From: Axinella damicornis
Taxonomy: Eukaryota; Porifera; Demospongiae; Axinellida; Axinellidae
Assembly (NCBI GenBank): GCA_963931865.1
Contig: OZ007512.1
Span: forward strand, 10,859,160-10,923,159
Direction: 5' to 3'
Length of the DNA stretch: 64,000 nucleotides
Shown: piece after piece, positions 51,401 to 56,800 of the stretch
How positions within the stretch are numbered: position 1 is the first letter of the stretch
Layout: each line of letters begins with the position of its first letter
Program-made: the position numbers and the translations under genes
The notes under the pieces: model-generated
Told to the model about the DNA's origin: nothing
Database searches by the model: none
The model's input: the letters and a program-made list of their open reading frames with translations, nothing else

Positions 51401-52621
51401 AGGCATTAATGCTAATTGATTAATATGTAAGGAATGGAAAGAAGTATGCGCTTATTAGCTGCATGTATGTGCTTATTAACCAGTCTCTACGGTATGGGAA
51501 AAGGTGTGGGTAAATTGGTTTTGGACTGTACCCCCAACTAATTTTCTCACATGACAAGCCTAGTTACTGTATTGCATGTATAAGTTCATTATACTACATC
51601 TTAAAAGGTAATGTTTTGTTCTTATATATCTGTAGATGATAATGATCCGAAATCATTCATCCTTAGAAAGCTCAAAGAAACTGGCACTGAGTTGGGTGTC
51701 GGGGCATTTGGATGTGTGGTTGAAGTGGAAGTTGAAGGCAAATTATTTGCAGCAAAACAATTTCACCCTACAATAAAGGGTGAGAAATTTTGCCAGAAAT
51801 GGACGCGAGAAAGTGTGCTTTTACAACACCTAAATCACCCGAACATTGTCCGTATTCGTGGGATTCACTTTCCCAAGGATGCACTGCCATCACTCGTAAT
51901 GGAACTTCTAGCCACGAGCCTTCATTGCCATCTTCTTAATGAACAAAACTCCAACCTACCCACGTGTGTCAAGACTACAGTTCTTTGTGATATAGCTAAA
52001 GGCTTGGCTTACCTCCATGGTCAGAAGCCAGTTGTAATTCATCGTGACCTAACAGCCAAGAACATTCTGCTTAACTCTGAAGGTGTCGCAAAGATCGCAG
52101 ATTTTGGGAATTCTCAAATCGTTGACATCAATCCAGACTCAGGGCGTGAAACCACCATGACTGGCTACCCTGGTACTAGGGTCTATATGGCTCCCGAAGC
52201 ACTTTGTACAAATGGTCGCTATAATGCCAGCCTAGACGTGTTCTCATTTGGTCATCTGGCTCTCTTTGTTGCAATACAAATCTTTCCTTTAGAGTTAGAA
52301 ACACCTACTTATTTAGACCATCAAAGAGATCTGCGGGCGCGCACTGAAATACAGAGGCGTGGAAAGTACGTTGACATCATGCACTCCAGTATTGGACAAG
52401 ACCATCATGGCCTTGTTCCTTTGATTAAACGCTGCCTAGACAATGAACCCAATGAGCGGCCATCTGCTAGTAGATTAGTATCTGAGTTGGAACAGATGCT
52501 GGGTGAAATGGGGGGACGCTCTAGAAGCACTATCAGCACAGACAACATCAACGATCAATCGCATGGAAAGCCACGACTTTACATGAAAATGGGGAGTTCA
52601 TCTTCACCTGACATTAATTGA
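14882..52621 (+). CDS. Gene B: CARD - Death - Death - ankyrin - helical module - kinase protein
   Basis: 43 candidate exons, all AG/GT with matching phases, 5580 nt (1859 codons plus stop): 14882-14972, 20782-21084, 25749-25988, 26893-27162, 28119-28341, 28903-28945, 29010-29050, 29791-29836, 30124-30171, 30231-30269, 30337-30435, 30498-30596, 30994-31104, 31428-31529, 31725-31823, 32154-32252, 34909-35004, 35073-35201, 35269-35367, 35428-35508, 35575-35649, 35720-35752, 36241-36363, 37380-37463, 38693-38776, 39866-39949, 40009-40039, 40400-40486, 40935-40994, 41056-41148, 41884-41952, 42020-42100, 42183-42428, 42462-42521, 42595-42742, 42810-42909, 42992-43060, 44965-45058, 45185-45283, 46347-46478, 46550-46669, 50256-50519, 51636-52621. 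The part from 25749 on is well supported. The first two exons are joined less surely: the donor at 21085 is weak and the CARD exon also has its own stop. Likely a signalling kinase recruited through death-fold contacts (inference). Confidence 0.7.
15078..15105. repeat. Homopolymer C run followed by A run
   Basis: About 27 C then about 12 A. Similar runs: G at 15321-15348, C at 18217-18242, G at 23752-23776, G at 44296-44312 and C at 57240-57259. Length may be unreliable in the assembly. Confidence 0.9.
15166..15420. mobile_element. hAT-like element remnant with GCGAAGCGC palindromes
   Basis: Starts with cagggccggcggaagc, a terminus type common in animal hAT-like MITEs (from memory). It contains three 'gcgaagcgc' palindromes (about 15265, 15360 and 15408). 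A possible opposite end, cccggcttccgtcgcc, is at about 16706-16721. Confidence 0.4.
15620..15815. repeat. Minisatellite, about 33-34-bp unit x 5-6
   Basis: Units of 'gtgcatggagcagttgcatg' plus 'tggtgaaat' or 'tgctgaat'. Reverse-strand frames with repeated CNCSMHIQHMQ patterns come from this repeat. Confidence 0.9.
17029..17605. repeat. Inverted repeat pair, about 95-bp arms
   Basis: 17029-17125 and 17510-17605 are reverse complements with a few differences. They share 'cagcaaaacttgaagtgtct' and 'gaccacttttgagggaacat'. Intronic element in gene B; open frames in the arms (LKCLDTYRRAVAA) are shared by both copies and match nothing I recognise. Confidence 0.75.
17845..19130. mobile_element. About 1.3-kb element with inverted ends containing (GAAAC)n
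   Basis: The ends 'gtcaggcaggttatgatccg' plus a gaaacgaaacgaaac run (17865-17920) and the inverse near 19065-19125 form diverged inverted repeats. The interior includes a poly-C run and a (CA)n block (about 18637-18790). No transposase seen. Confidence 0.5.
18637..18790. repeat. (CA)n microsatellite
   Basis: CA dinucleotide repeat with minor interruptions in the first long intron of gene B. Confidence 0.95.
19664..20447 (+). repeat. Long dispersed repeat, copy 1
   Basis: Nearly identical to 37853-38667, which carries an extra about 35-bp insertion. Both copies hold an ATG-led frame beginning atggcttgggg (about 19979 here), which runs 17 codons plus two bases into a perfect gtgagt donor. Each copy lies upstream of a gene B exon. 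Its nature is unknown; it could be a transposon body carrying its own first exon. Confidence 0.8.
20782..21113 (+). CDS. CARD-domain exon of gene B
   Basis: Entered in phase 1 from acceptor gcag. Encodes VKNLPEDLHMAVLPQLLSDL onward. The arrangement is CARD-like: a first helix pair (LPQLLSDL, FLPFIHQRL), an acidic/Trp segment, then EKALKLYSMLLGKGKNVVYH followed by LFLALL and a final LANTLKKK helix. This matches the CARD signature 'eKa..Ll.lL..kG...f..F..aL....LA..L'. The frame reaches a stop at 21113, which would make a small CARD-only protein of about 140 residues. A weaker donor (t|gtgaga, 21085) right after the domain is in phase 1 and fits the Death exon at 25749. CARD domains assemble by CARD-CARD contacts (family knowledge). 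Both outcomes may occur. Confidence 0.6.
21861..22115. mobile_element. MITE with about 50-bp inverted ends (CCTGGGAAC..GGCTA family)
   Basis: The ends tagcctcattcccaggccta and taggcctgggaacaaggcta, and the flanking 'tctttggtttgcgttgac' / 'gtcaacgcaaaccgaaga', are inverted copies. The terminus 'cctgggaacgaggctag' recurs across the window (about 3070, 5500, 20618, 34848, 37137), so many solo ends or decayed copies exist. Confidence 0.8.
22156..25394. mobile_element. Large composite element with about 650-bp inverted arms
   Basis: Left arm 22156-22810. The right arm is its reverse complement, at 23968-24092 plus 24863-25394, split by a later insertion (24096-24850). The shared outer end is ccagtcgttaggccagcggt. 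The 1.16-kb centre (22811-23967) shows no recognisable gene. It lies in the intron between the CARD exon and the first Death exon of gene B. It could be a foldback transposon or two copies of one element in opposite orientation. Confidence 0.75.
24096..24850. mobile_element. Nested pogo/mariner-like MITE pair inserted at TA
   Basis: The ends cagtccccaattatggcc and ggccataattggggactg are inverted and are bordered by TA on both sides (24094-24095, 24851-24852). A second junction, ggtggccataatagggga / tcccctattatggccacc, sits at 24631-24669, so two related elements appear joined. CAGT..ACTG ends with a TA target fit the Tc1/mariner/pogo group (family knowledge). No transposase frame. Confidence 0.75.
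25749..25988 (+). CDS. Gene B first Death-like exon
   Basis: An 80-residue exon, phase 1 at both ends. Seen: YEQAEQLVECLSLENCGVNL, then SSADASEICFEWLSKRSPG and TWYEVVEALVTVQGLGYLVSHLL. The 'W..r.p..TWxxLxxALxxvgL..La' ending is the usual Death-domain helix 5-6 pattern. Symmetric phases make it a movable exon. Role: homotypic assembly (family knowledge). Confidence 0.7.
26893..27162 (+). CDS. Gene B second Death-domain exon
   Basis: A 90-residue exon, phase 1 at both ends. Seen: DEDWIKLAEYMGYDQEVISH, then QQQKFLRLWRM and RTPSILEKIKK. The 'dW..LAeyMGY...vIshI' start and 'Q..fLrLW' are typical Death-domain features. If the donor is ignored the frame stops at 27179. Confidence 0.75.
27413..28035. 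mobile_element. Dispersed repeat interrupted by a MITE
   Basis: Outer repeat (about 27413-27596 plus 27967-28035) matches 30712-30950 and, in part and inverted, 43985-44045. Shared strings: 'ccctccatttccagtgttca' and 'gattg.aagttcgtt'. It was split by a MITE at 27597-27966 whose 20-bp ends tatttctgcgaatagatgcc and ggcatctattcgcagaaata are perfect inverted copies with TA at both outer edges. Confidence 0.8.
28119..30269 (+). CDS. Gene B linker exons between Death and ankyrin parts
   Basis: Exons 28119-28341, 28903-28945, 29010-29050, 29791-29836, 30124-30171 and 30231-30269. The first encodes 73 residues plus (LQKVPAWNLEDP, AIQEKLDQEGQCFADDAILH), partly helical and of no known family. The others are tiny (13-16 codons), acidic and Ser/Pro-rich. 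Phases run 1, 2, 0, 2, 0, 0 and agree throughout, which supports exons this small. If the donor at 28342 is not used, translation runs into a MITE and stops at 28402. Confidence 0.65.
28366..28838 (-). mobile_element. TA-target MITE family, copy 2
   Basis: A 473-bp inverted copy of the family seen at 33929 and 55837. Bordered by TA (28364-28365, 28839-28840). Starts ttcgaggggctaccgcactc and ends ccctaccaggagtg. It lies 24 bases after a gene B donor. Confidence 0.85.
29220..29605. repeat. Dispersed repeat with (AGCAGCTGAAGCGGACGCAA)-type minisatellite
   Basis: Related segments at about 10092-10200 and 45432-45790 (shared 'gtgac.gaagtgggac' start and 'gcacagagagctgtcc'). The interior holds about five 30-36-bp units with 'gcggacgcaatcggggagca'. 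Intronic, no product. Confidence 0.65.
30337..32252 (+). CDS. Gene B ankyrin exons, first block
   Basis: Six phase-0 exons: 30337-30435, 30498-30596, 30994-31104, 31428-31529, 31725-31823 and 32154-32252, mostly 33-34 codons, one repeat each. Clear signatures: GKTPFLYACTKGNMNIVKLL, HTPLVKACLIGDA..LLGYGADPN, RPLIIATGGGHARMVELLL, TTPLIQAITCNYVQIAGTIL. 30994-31104 is degenerate. Ankyrin repeats form protein-binding solenoids; the partner cannot be read from sequence. Confidence 0.9.
32290..33810 (+). mobile_element. Dispersed intronic element (about 1.5 kb) with a perfect hairpin
   Basis: Contains inverted arms 32607-32723 and 32769-32885 and a (GAA)n run near 33552-33590. Sections recur at 46765-47395 (same strand) and about 50760-51345 (reverse). 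Shared strings include 'gtgtgaaaaccgtcgtgaga'-type and 'cacgtgcattacgggg'-type segments. No intact protein; possibly a decayed non-autonomous element. Confidence 0.65.
32607..32885. repeat. 117-bp perfect inverted repeat, 45-bp spacer
   Basis: Arms 32607-32723 and 32769-32885 are exact reverse complements as far as I can trace. In a gene B intron transcript they would form a long double-stranded stem. Confidence 0.9.
33850..34446 (+). mobile_element. TA-target MITE family, copy 3, with triplicated left end
   Basis: The full element is 33929-34446 (cactcctggtagggg .. gcccctcgaa). Its 40-bp left end, including 'aaattgtgccgcgtaatgt', is present three times in tandem, starting at 33850, 33888 and 33929. 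Intron between ankyrin exons of gene B. Confidence 0.85.
34487..34862. mobile_element. MITE, CCTGGGAAC..GGCTAG family
   Basis: Inverted ends ctagccacgttcccagcc and gggcctgggaacgaggctag. The flanks gtaacttg and gttacttg look like an imperfect 8-bp target duplication, which would fit hAT-type insertion. No protein. Confidence 0.6.
34909..35752 (+). CDS. Gene B ankyrin exons, second block
   Basis: Phase-0 exons 34909-35004, 35073-35201, 35269-35367, 35428-35508, 35575-35649 and the 11-codon 35720-35752. Signatures: TTALAAAVS..MVEQLVQRGAHIN, ETPLAAACARGFKRIAEFLI then GANVNY, PPIGFAII..MHIVRFLV. The first five match the five ankyrin exons of gene A one for one (lengths 96/96, 129/135, 99/99, 81/81, 75/75). 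That is strong evidence for duplication of the whole block. Confidence 0.9.
36241..40486 (+). CDS. Gene B helical module
   Basis: Exons 36241-36363, 37380-37463, 38693-38776, 39866-39949, 40009-40039 and 40400-40486. They correspond to gene A exons 4949, 5577, 6278, 8442, 9021 and 9716. Lengths 84/84, 84/93, 84/75 and 31/31 nt are close to identical and phases are the same. Signatures: EEILQTFCQICLHAVTV, VKRFFEEYPNLM, NPSPATFLIRNGLLDM, FLDKLVWAFHE, the LPWD mini-exon and LQRLFSGGFQLN. No named domain recognised. Residue identity with gene A is low while exon architecture is conserved. Confidence 0.75.
37476..37818. mobile_element. Dispersed 'TTTAAAATTGATGC' MITE family, fuller copy
   Basis: Inverted ends: gtctttaaaattgatgctga at 37486 and 'tctcagcatcaactttaaga' near 37792. 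The interior has repeated ccggaaggcttcttc units. Starts about 20 bases after the donor of exon 37380-37463. Confidence 0.7.
37853..38667 (+). repeat. Long dispersed repeat, copy 2
   Basis: Near-identical partner of 19664-20447. It ends only 25 bases before the acceptor-AG of exon 38693-38776, so the branch point and pyrimidine tract of that exon lie at or within the repeat border. Confidence 0.8.
38818..39822 (+). mobile_element. MULE-like transposon with about 90-bp inverted ends and 9-bp target duplication
   Basis: Ends tagtcccggccccagaccc and gggtctggggccgagacta. The terminal ~90 bp on each side are diverged inverted copies. Flanked by the exact 9-bp direct repeat CTAAGAGTA (38809-38817, 39823-39831). 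Long inverted ends with a 9-bp duplication are the hallmark of Mutator-like elements (family knowledge). Located in the gene B intron between 38776 and 39866. It carries a helicase gene fragment rather than a transposase. Confidence 0.8.
39095..39525 (+). pseudogene. RecQ-type helicase fragment inside the MULE-like element
   Basis: Read in more than one frame: SEQLEVVRELVKGQ resembles the RecQ start 'L+..Q.e.i...l.G+D'. DGMSLCCSGCLPP sits where the Walker A 'TGxGKSLCYxxLP' would be, with the Lys region degraded. VFVDEAHCIEKWR (about 39463-39502) is a clear Walker B DEAH motif, reached after a frame change. Broken and not functional as read. It may be captured host sequence or part of an original transposon-encoded helicase. 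Confidence 0.6.
40935..46669 (+). CDS. Gene B disordered linker exons
   Basis: Exons 40935-40994, 41056-41148, 41884-41952, 42020-42100, 42183-42428, 42462-42521, 42595-42742, 42810-42909, 42992-43060, 44965-45058, 45185-45283, 46347-46478 and 46550-46669. Most are phase 1 at both ends and can be skipped in frame. 42595-42742 / 42810-42909 / 42992-43060 / 44965-45058 pass through phases 2, 0, 0 and 1. Composition is Ser/Thr/Pro/Gln and basic. 42183-42428 encodes a Thr/Pro/Ala repeat (TATPTATSAATPTA). For 46347 I chose the acceptor taacag; an alternative acceptor 8 bases earlier gives a stop. No domain recognised. Confidence 0.65.
44049..44146. repeat. 98-bp perfect palindrome, no spacer
   Basis: Centred between 44097 and 44098 (ggggcccc). 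Both arms are exact complements outward to ttaaggtagc / gctaccttaa. Intronic in gene B. Confidence 0.95.
45348..45432. repeat. (GT)n microsatellite
   Basis: GT dinucleotide repeat with a few GC and CAT interruptions. The frame reading Cys/Val repeats over it is not a gene. Confidence 0.95.
46292..46333. repeat. 42-bp perfect palindrome next to an acceptor
   Basis: Centre cacgtg (46310-46315). It ends 13 bases before the acceptor AG used for exon 46347-46478, where it could fold and hide the branch point or acceptor. Confidence 0.9.
48236..48516. repeat. 128-bp perfect inverted repeat, 25-bp spacer
   Basis: Arms 48236-48363 and 48389-48516 are exact reverse complements by direct reading. A decayed relative is at about 63330-63465. 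Lies in the 3.6-kb gene B intron 46670-50255. Confidence 0.9.
48818..49199. mobile_element. MULE-like MITE with about 73-bp near-perfect inverted ends
   Basis: Starts tagtctcggaaccagaccct and ends agggtctggttccgagacta. The flank cagctacaa on the left is matched by cagctagctacaa on the right, consistent with a 9-bp target duplication later altered by a GCTA duplication. Same terminal sequence type as 38818-39822. No gene. Confidence 0.75.
49765..50025. repeat. (GAA)n run and dispersed repeat
   Basis: An aagaagaag run (about 49768-49806), then a segment ending 'agagaacgctatcgcgttct'. This is related to 63465-63590, which ends 'agagaatgctaccgcatcct'. Intronic, non-coding. Confidence 0.6.
50256..50519 (+). 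CDS. Gene B Pro/Ser-rich exon before the kinase
   Basis: An 88-residue exon, phase 1 at both ends, acceptor tgcag and donor gtacat. Sequence such as LAPPRLPKSAPRVPD contains PxxP-type stretches that could bind SH3 domains (inference). Followed by a 1.1-kb intron containing a reversed copy of the 32290 repeat family. Confidence 0.75.
51636..52621 (+). CDS. Gene B terminal exon: tyrosine-kinase-like protein kinase
   Basis: Single last exon, phase 1 entry, 327 codons plus stop. All catalytic landmarks are intact. Gly loop GVGAFG (51695), ATP Lys in FAAK (51755), helix-C Glu in TRES (51809), catalytic loop HRDLTAKN (52040), DFG (52100), APE in YMAPEAL (52190), DVFSFG, and the late Arg in CLDNEPNERPSA. 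HRDLTAKN resembles tyrosine kinases, while the overall layout fits TKL/RIPK-type kinases; I cannot decide substrate specificity. It should transfer phosphate from ATP to protein. The tail after the domain is Ser-rich, about 45 residues. Gene A has a Death domain in this position. Confidence 0.95.
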
Positions 52622-53620
52622 TTGGAGTTCATGTATAGATCTGTGTTGAAATTGTTTACAATAATATATTATTGTACATTATTGCTCATGAATATACATT
52701 AGCAGTTATAACTCTTGTAATGACAATATCTTGTGGAGTTGAGTTCAGTGGGGTAATATGAGCACCATGAATTCGTATAGCTATAGGCGCTTTCCTTTCA
52801 AGATCTTTTTCTGTTGTCATCACTCCCATTAAGTTTGTTGAGTTCTATGGTGGTATGTACCTTGTTTTAATCAAATTGCTTCTGTGGTTCAAGGAATTCT
52901 ACTGGCCCTACAAAGATTTATTTACTTTTACTGACTAGCTATTCGTGGCAGCAATATACAAATGCAGATACGTGTACCTCAATTTATGTAAGGTTGTGCT
53001 TTCCAGGCTCCATGTGCTCCGGCTTATACAACAGCAATTGAACTGAATTCGAAGATAATTATATGCTCTGTTATGAGAGTGGTATAACAGCTGGTACAAC
53101 CAGTACTAGCACAACCTTATGCCAATTGTCATCTGACCTCTCTTCTCTTCTCTGCTGTTCAGAATAGTCCCCATTTTGATAGGATAGTCAGCGGTACTGA
53201 AGATGAACTACACGGCATATATCACATTTTAATTGAGTATAATTATATTAGGCTCCTGTGTCAGCCAATAATAATTATGTGGAACATTATTACCTCATAA
53301 GTATACAACTTGAAACTTAGTGTCCAGCAATGGGTATAGTTGACATGCAAACAGCATTCTTTATGTTTATATGTGAGGTACTTGATTCCATTGTCTGGTG
53401 CTGCAGCATGTGAGCAATTTCTTTTCTGTGATTGTATGCAACAAGACTACCATCAATCTCCATTAATGCAAGCCTTCCTTTGTAATTGAGCTCAAATAAT
53501 TGTGTACATACATAGCTAATGAGTAACATGGAGTATGGAGGTGCAATAATAGCCAACTTATCAGGAACTTATAACATAACATAGACATTTGCCCATTGCT
53601 GGAAATCGAGCACAAGAGCA
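52622..53620. other. 3' flank of gene B, no gene seen
   Basis: AT-rich. Variant poly(A) signals (aatata near 52664 and 52691) are the only candidates for the end of gene B. No exon, tRNA or clear repeat recognised. A 79-codon reverse frame at 53317-53556 has no supporting features. Confidence 0.5.
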
Positions 53621-53624
53621 GAGG

Positions 53625-53788
53625 TATATAAGTTTAGCCAGCGGACTAAACTACCAGTCTACTACTCTTCCCTGTAGCTAAACATGGCTAGCGTGGCCAC
53701 TCAAGTCACTGAAGTTACCGTGCCGCTTGAGCGACTAGCTTTATGTTGTGAAGTATCATTGCACTCTTGGCTCGGGAAAATACCCTAG
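53625..53788 (+). pseudogene. TATA box and short broken first exon
   Basis: TATATAAG (53625-53632) lies 52 bases before an ATG (53684) in good context (aacatggc). The frame MASVATQVTEVTVPLERLAL continues to a stop at 53788, inside an element that begins near ttgcactc (53758). Looks like a promoter and first exon cut by an insertion, or a first exon using the donor gaa|gtatca. Function unknown. Confidence 0.35.
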
Positions 53789-54164
53789 CCATATTACACT
53801 CCCTAGAGTGCAATAATATAATTATATGTGTCTATAGTATACTAGTTTATTTCTATTACTTTTGATTCATAAACTGTTACTGTAAATAATTATTATAATT
53901 ATAACTACATTATTACTATTCTAATCATATAGTGATAACAAGTTTCTATATAAAACGCCTATACCGCGAGAGTGCAATTATTTCTGTAATCTGCACTGCT
54001 TTCAGCCAATCAGCTGCTGATTACACTTTATTGCACTGGTACGAGTGCAAAAAAGTGTAATCACGAGCTGATTGGTTAATGCCGCAGCGGTTTCTACGTG
54101 GTTTCTAGGTTCGAACAGAAAAGTAAACAAACGATTATCTAGTGCATAAAGGTAGCTAAGCGTC

Positions 54165-54512
54165 ATGGCAGAGGGTAGCTACTGGTCAAATGAATTTTCC
54201 TGTCCCACTATTGCTGCGTTTCTTCATGAGAGCGTGTGCGAAAATACCGCTGGGGCGGCAGAACTCGTACTCGACGCGACTGACACCGGAACTCGTACTC
54301 CTGACACCGAACTCGTACTCGACGGTCGCGAACCATGGACAATTAATAGCAAGGCGATGCTGCCACACCCACTGCTCCGCCTACTAGCAATGCTTACCAG
54401 GTCCCAGCAGCGCCTAGAGTTGCCACGCGGCCTGAAGGATACCGACAACCAACAACTGGGGCCGTACCACGGCTTGAGACGGTGGCAAAAACAGCGTGGC
54501 ATCACAGTGTGA
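54165..54512 (+). CDS. Hypothetical 115-residue open frame
   Basis: Starts MAEGSYWSNEFSCPTIAAFL. Contains a duplicated ELVLD..TDT segment from a short DNA repeat. Follows an inverted-repeat region (about 53985-54090) and may be the N-terminus of a transposon-encoded protein. No domain recognised; weak evidence for being a gene. Confidence 0.3.
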   Translation: MAEGSYWSNEFSCPTIAAFLHESVCENTAGAAELVLDATDTGTRTPDTELVLDGREPWTINSKAMLPHPLLRLLAMLTRSQQRLELPRGLKDTDNQQLGPYHGLRRWQKQRGITV

Positions 54513-54708
54513 GGCAAGGGCTGGTGACAATCAATTCAAGCATGCAGTACGCTACTACACAGCTCCTGCCTACATAATAGGGACTGATACCGGACTGATA
54601 GCTGCATCCATGTCGTTGCATATACTTTGTGTGTACAGTTATTGCTGTATCAAGGATTCTTTGCTGTGCAACTGATTGATAACTCCGTTTCTATATGATT
54701 AATATGTG

Positions 54709-54842
54709 ATAGCATGATTTGGAGTGCAATTTTGGGAATTAATTGCACTCGTAAGGTCAGTAATTTCAATCGGCTTCGCCTCGTGAAATTACAAACCTTA
54801 CTCGTGCAATTAATTCCCAAATTGCACTCCAAATCATGCTAT
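54709..54842. repeat. Inverted-repeat MITE, about 134 bp
   Basis: Ends atagcatgatttggagtgca and tgcactccaaatcatgctat are exact inverted copies. The rest of the arms match with few changes. Small hairpin element. Confidence 0.9.
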
Positions 54843-55215
54843 TACATATACGAACCTCCTTGCTTTCTTTGTTATACTATTAACACTTATATAAGCAGTT
54901 ACAATAATGTTTATTACAATTCCAGCCTTCCTGTTTTCTTCAAGAGGGGAGTCCCTATTTTTCCTGGGAATATGAGCACAAATGGGGGCCCCATATTTCC
55001 TGGAAAATGAGGACCCGGGTTCCCATACTTCCAGGACTCCATGCAGGTCCCCATTTTCCCATGACACTGGAACTAGAGGAGTCGCTAGCAGTCGACATGT
55101 CCGCACGTGCGAAGTTGGGCACATATAGCTACGTATCGCAGTTGGCATGGAGAAACGGATGAACTCTCGCAGGTACTTGAGCCAAAACAGCAACAATTTG
55201 AAAGAACTTTGTTAT

Positions 55216-55404
55216 GTGATGTTTAAAGCTAGCTTTAAATATAGTTAACAAGCAAAGGGTGGCCACTCCCCTGGGGTCAAAGTCAGACCCTAATCTAGCT
55301 TGCAGATCAGCTAAGACGCATGCGCACAGCTGCTGGCTGAGTGCGCCACGTGTGTAATTCGGCAGCTGCGAAGCCTCCAATCTGTCTACTAAGCTCTCTG
55401 TCTC
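55216..55404 (+). repeat. Ngaro-like split repeat A1
   Basis: 189 bp, gtgatgtttaaagctagctt to ctctctgtctc. Matches A2 at 58827-59015. Confidence 0.9.
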
Positions 55405-55464
55405 TGCTCCTAGAAACTGTCCTTACTGTCTAGAAGCTAGATACTAAGATTTGTATTCCCCACC

Positions 55465-55767
55465 ATGCCACCGAGAAGAGGCAGAGGACGAGGACACCCA
55501 ACTCAGGGATCCCCGGAGGTCGTCGAGAGGGGCCACTCGGGCGGCAGCTCGACCATTTCCGGATTCCAGCTTCAGCCATGCAGGGGCCATTGCGGACGGG
55601 GCGCCCATCTGGCAACCGGCGGGAACCAGTCAGCAAACACCGCCCAGCAGAGCCAGGCTCTCGGACGCTCTCAACGCGCTGGTAAGGTGCGAGGTGACGT
55701 CTTCCTCGGGTGGTGCCCAGTACAGCATAGGGGCGCAACTCTGCCCTCGAATCTGGTGGGGGCCTGA
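55465..55767 (+). pseudogene. Ngaro-like N-terminal frame (gag-like position)
   Basis: ATG in context caccatgcc, 61 bases after A1. Begins MPPRRGRGRGHPTQG, an RG-rich basic start as in nucleic-acid-binding proteins, and runs about 100 codons to a stop. A second frame over the same stretch (SFSHAGAIADGAPIWQPAGT) looks equally protein-like, so a frame change is likely. Position fits a gag-like protein; no motif proves it. Confidence 0.4.
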
Positions 55768-55836
55768 GCACTGGCCACGATGGCTCCACCTCTTCATTCT
55801 TCAAGGTCCGTGTTTAATTACATTTGTTGTTGATTA

Positions 55837-56333
55837 CACTCCTGGTAGGGGAAGAATTGTGCCGCGTAAATAATCAAACCTCACAGCAGGTAGGAAAGGT
55901 CTACAGAGATTCTGACTGCACCGCCGTGATCGCCATCATGAGGTGACGCAGTCAGATGGTAATTGTGCTGAAGCTCACCTTGGTGGTGGAAATGCGGGTG
56001 CTTTTTTGTCGTGCCATCGTCCGCCGTTGCTCGATCGCTCTCTTCGACGTTGGATGCCAGTGCAGTCTTACGAAGGCCCCACAAGGATCGTGACCACACG
56101 GCCATGATCGCTGTCATTCGCTGGTGCTTGCGGGCTGGAGCTTACCGTGCGGGCGAGGTTGTGGGTGCTGTGGTGATTTCGTGTCTTCCCTTTGGTCGCC
56201 ATTGCTGGCGATCGACTGAGCGTGGTTGCCGCGTGGCATGTGCGTTGATTGGGGATAGCTGCGGTACTTGGCTTGCACTGCGGTGGGTCACAGGCGGCGT
56301 TGCGGCGGCTACCAGGAGTGTGGTTGCCCCTCG
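55837..56333 (+). mobile_element. TA-target MITE family, copy 4, inserted in the Ngaro-like element
   Basis: 497 bp, cactcctggtaggggaagaa to gtggttgcccctcg, with TA on both sides (55835-55836, 56334-56335). The host sequence around it is repeated without the MITE at 56620-56800, giving an empty-site comparison. Confidence 0.9.
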
Positions 56334-56337
56334 TAAT

Positions 56338-56800
56338 AAAACATAAAATAAAAAGTCTTGCATGGGGGCTAAGATATGACAATCTATGCACTGCTGGTGG
56401 GTCATGTCCTTGTTGTGGCACGGTGCAGGTGCACATTGGCCTTCCCAACTGAGTAGTGGAGAGGCCATCCACACGTATGTATTTCTCTCGCTTCCCCCTG
56501 GTATTTTTCCACCACTTCCTGGTTACACCTCACACTTGGCACCCAAACCAACACTTTGACCTTGGCCACTTATGTCTCTTGCCCCTGTGGTCTTCAACCT
56601 CTTCCTCTCAAAGTCCATGGTTAATTTACATTTGTTGTTGATAATAGAGCATAAAATAAACTCCTGCATGGGGACTAAGACACGACAAACTACATAATGC
56701 TAGGTGATGTCCTTGTTGTGGCGCGGCGTGGGTGCACATGGGCCTTCACGACTGAGTAGTGGATAGGCCATCCACACGCATGTATTTCTCTTGCTTACCA
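56338..56800 (+). repeat. Tandem duplication inside the Ngaro-like element
   Basis: 56338-56510 and 56640-56800 are diverged direct copies (shared 'catgtccttgttgtggc', 'gaggccatccacacg', 'gtatttctctcgctt'-type strings). Only the first copy contains the MITE. Confidence 0.75.

Noticed and set aside
54100..54125. ggttcgaac as a tRNA T-arm
   Set aside because: No acceptor stem, D-arm or anticodon arm could be formed around it.
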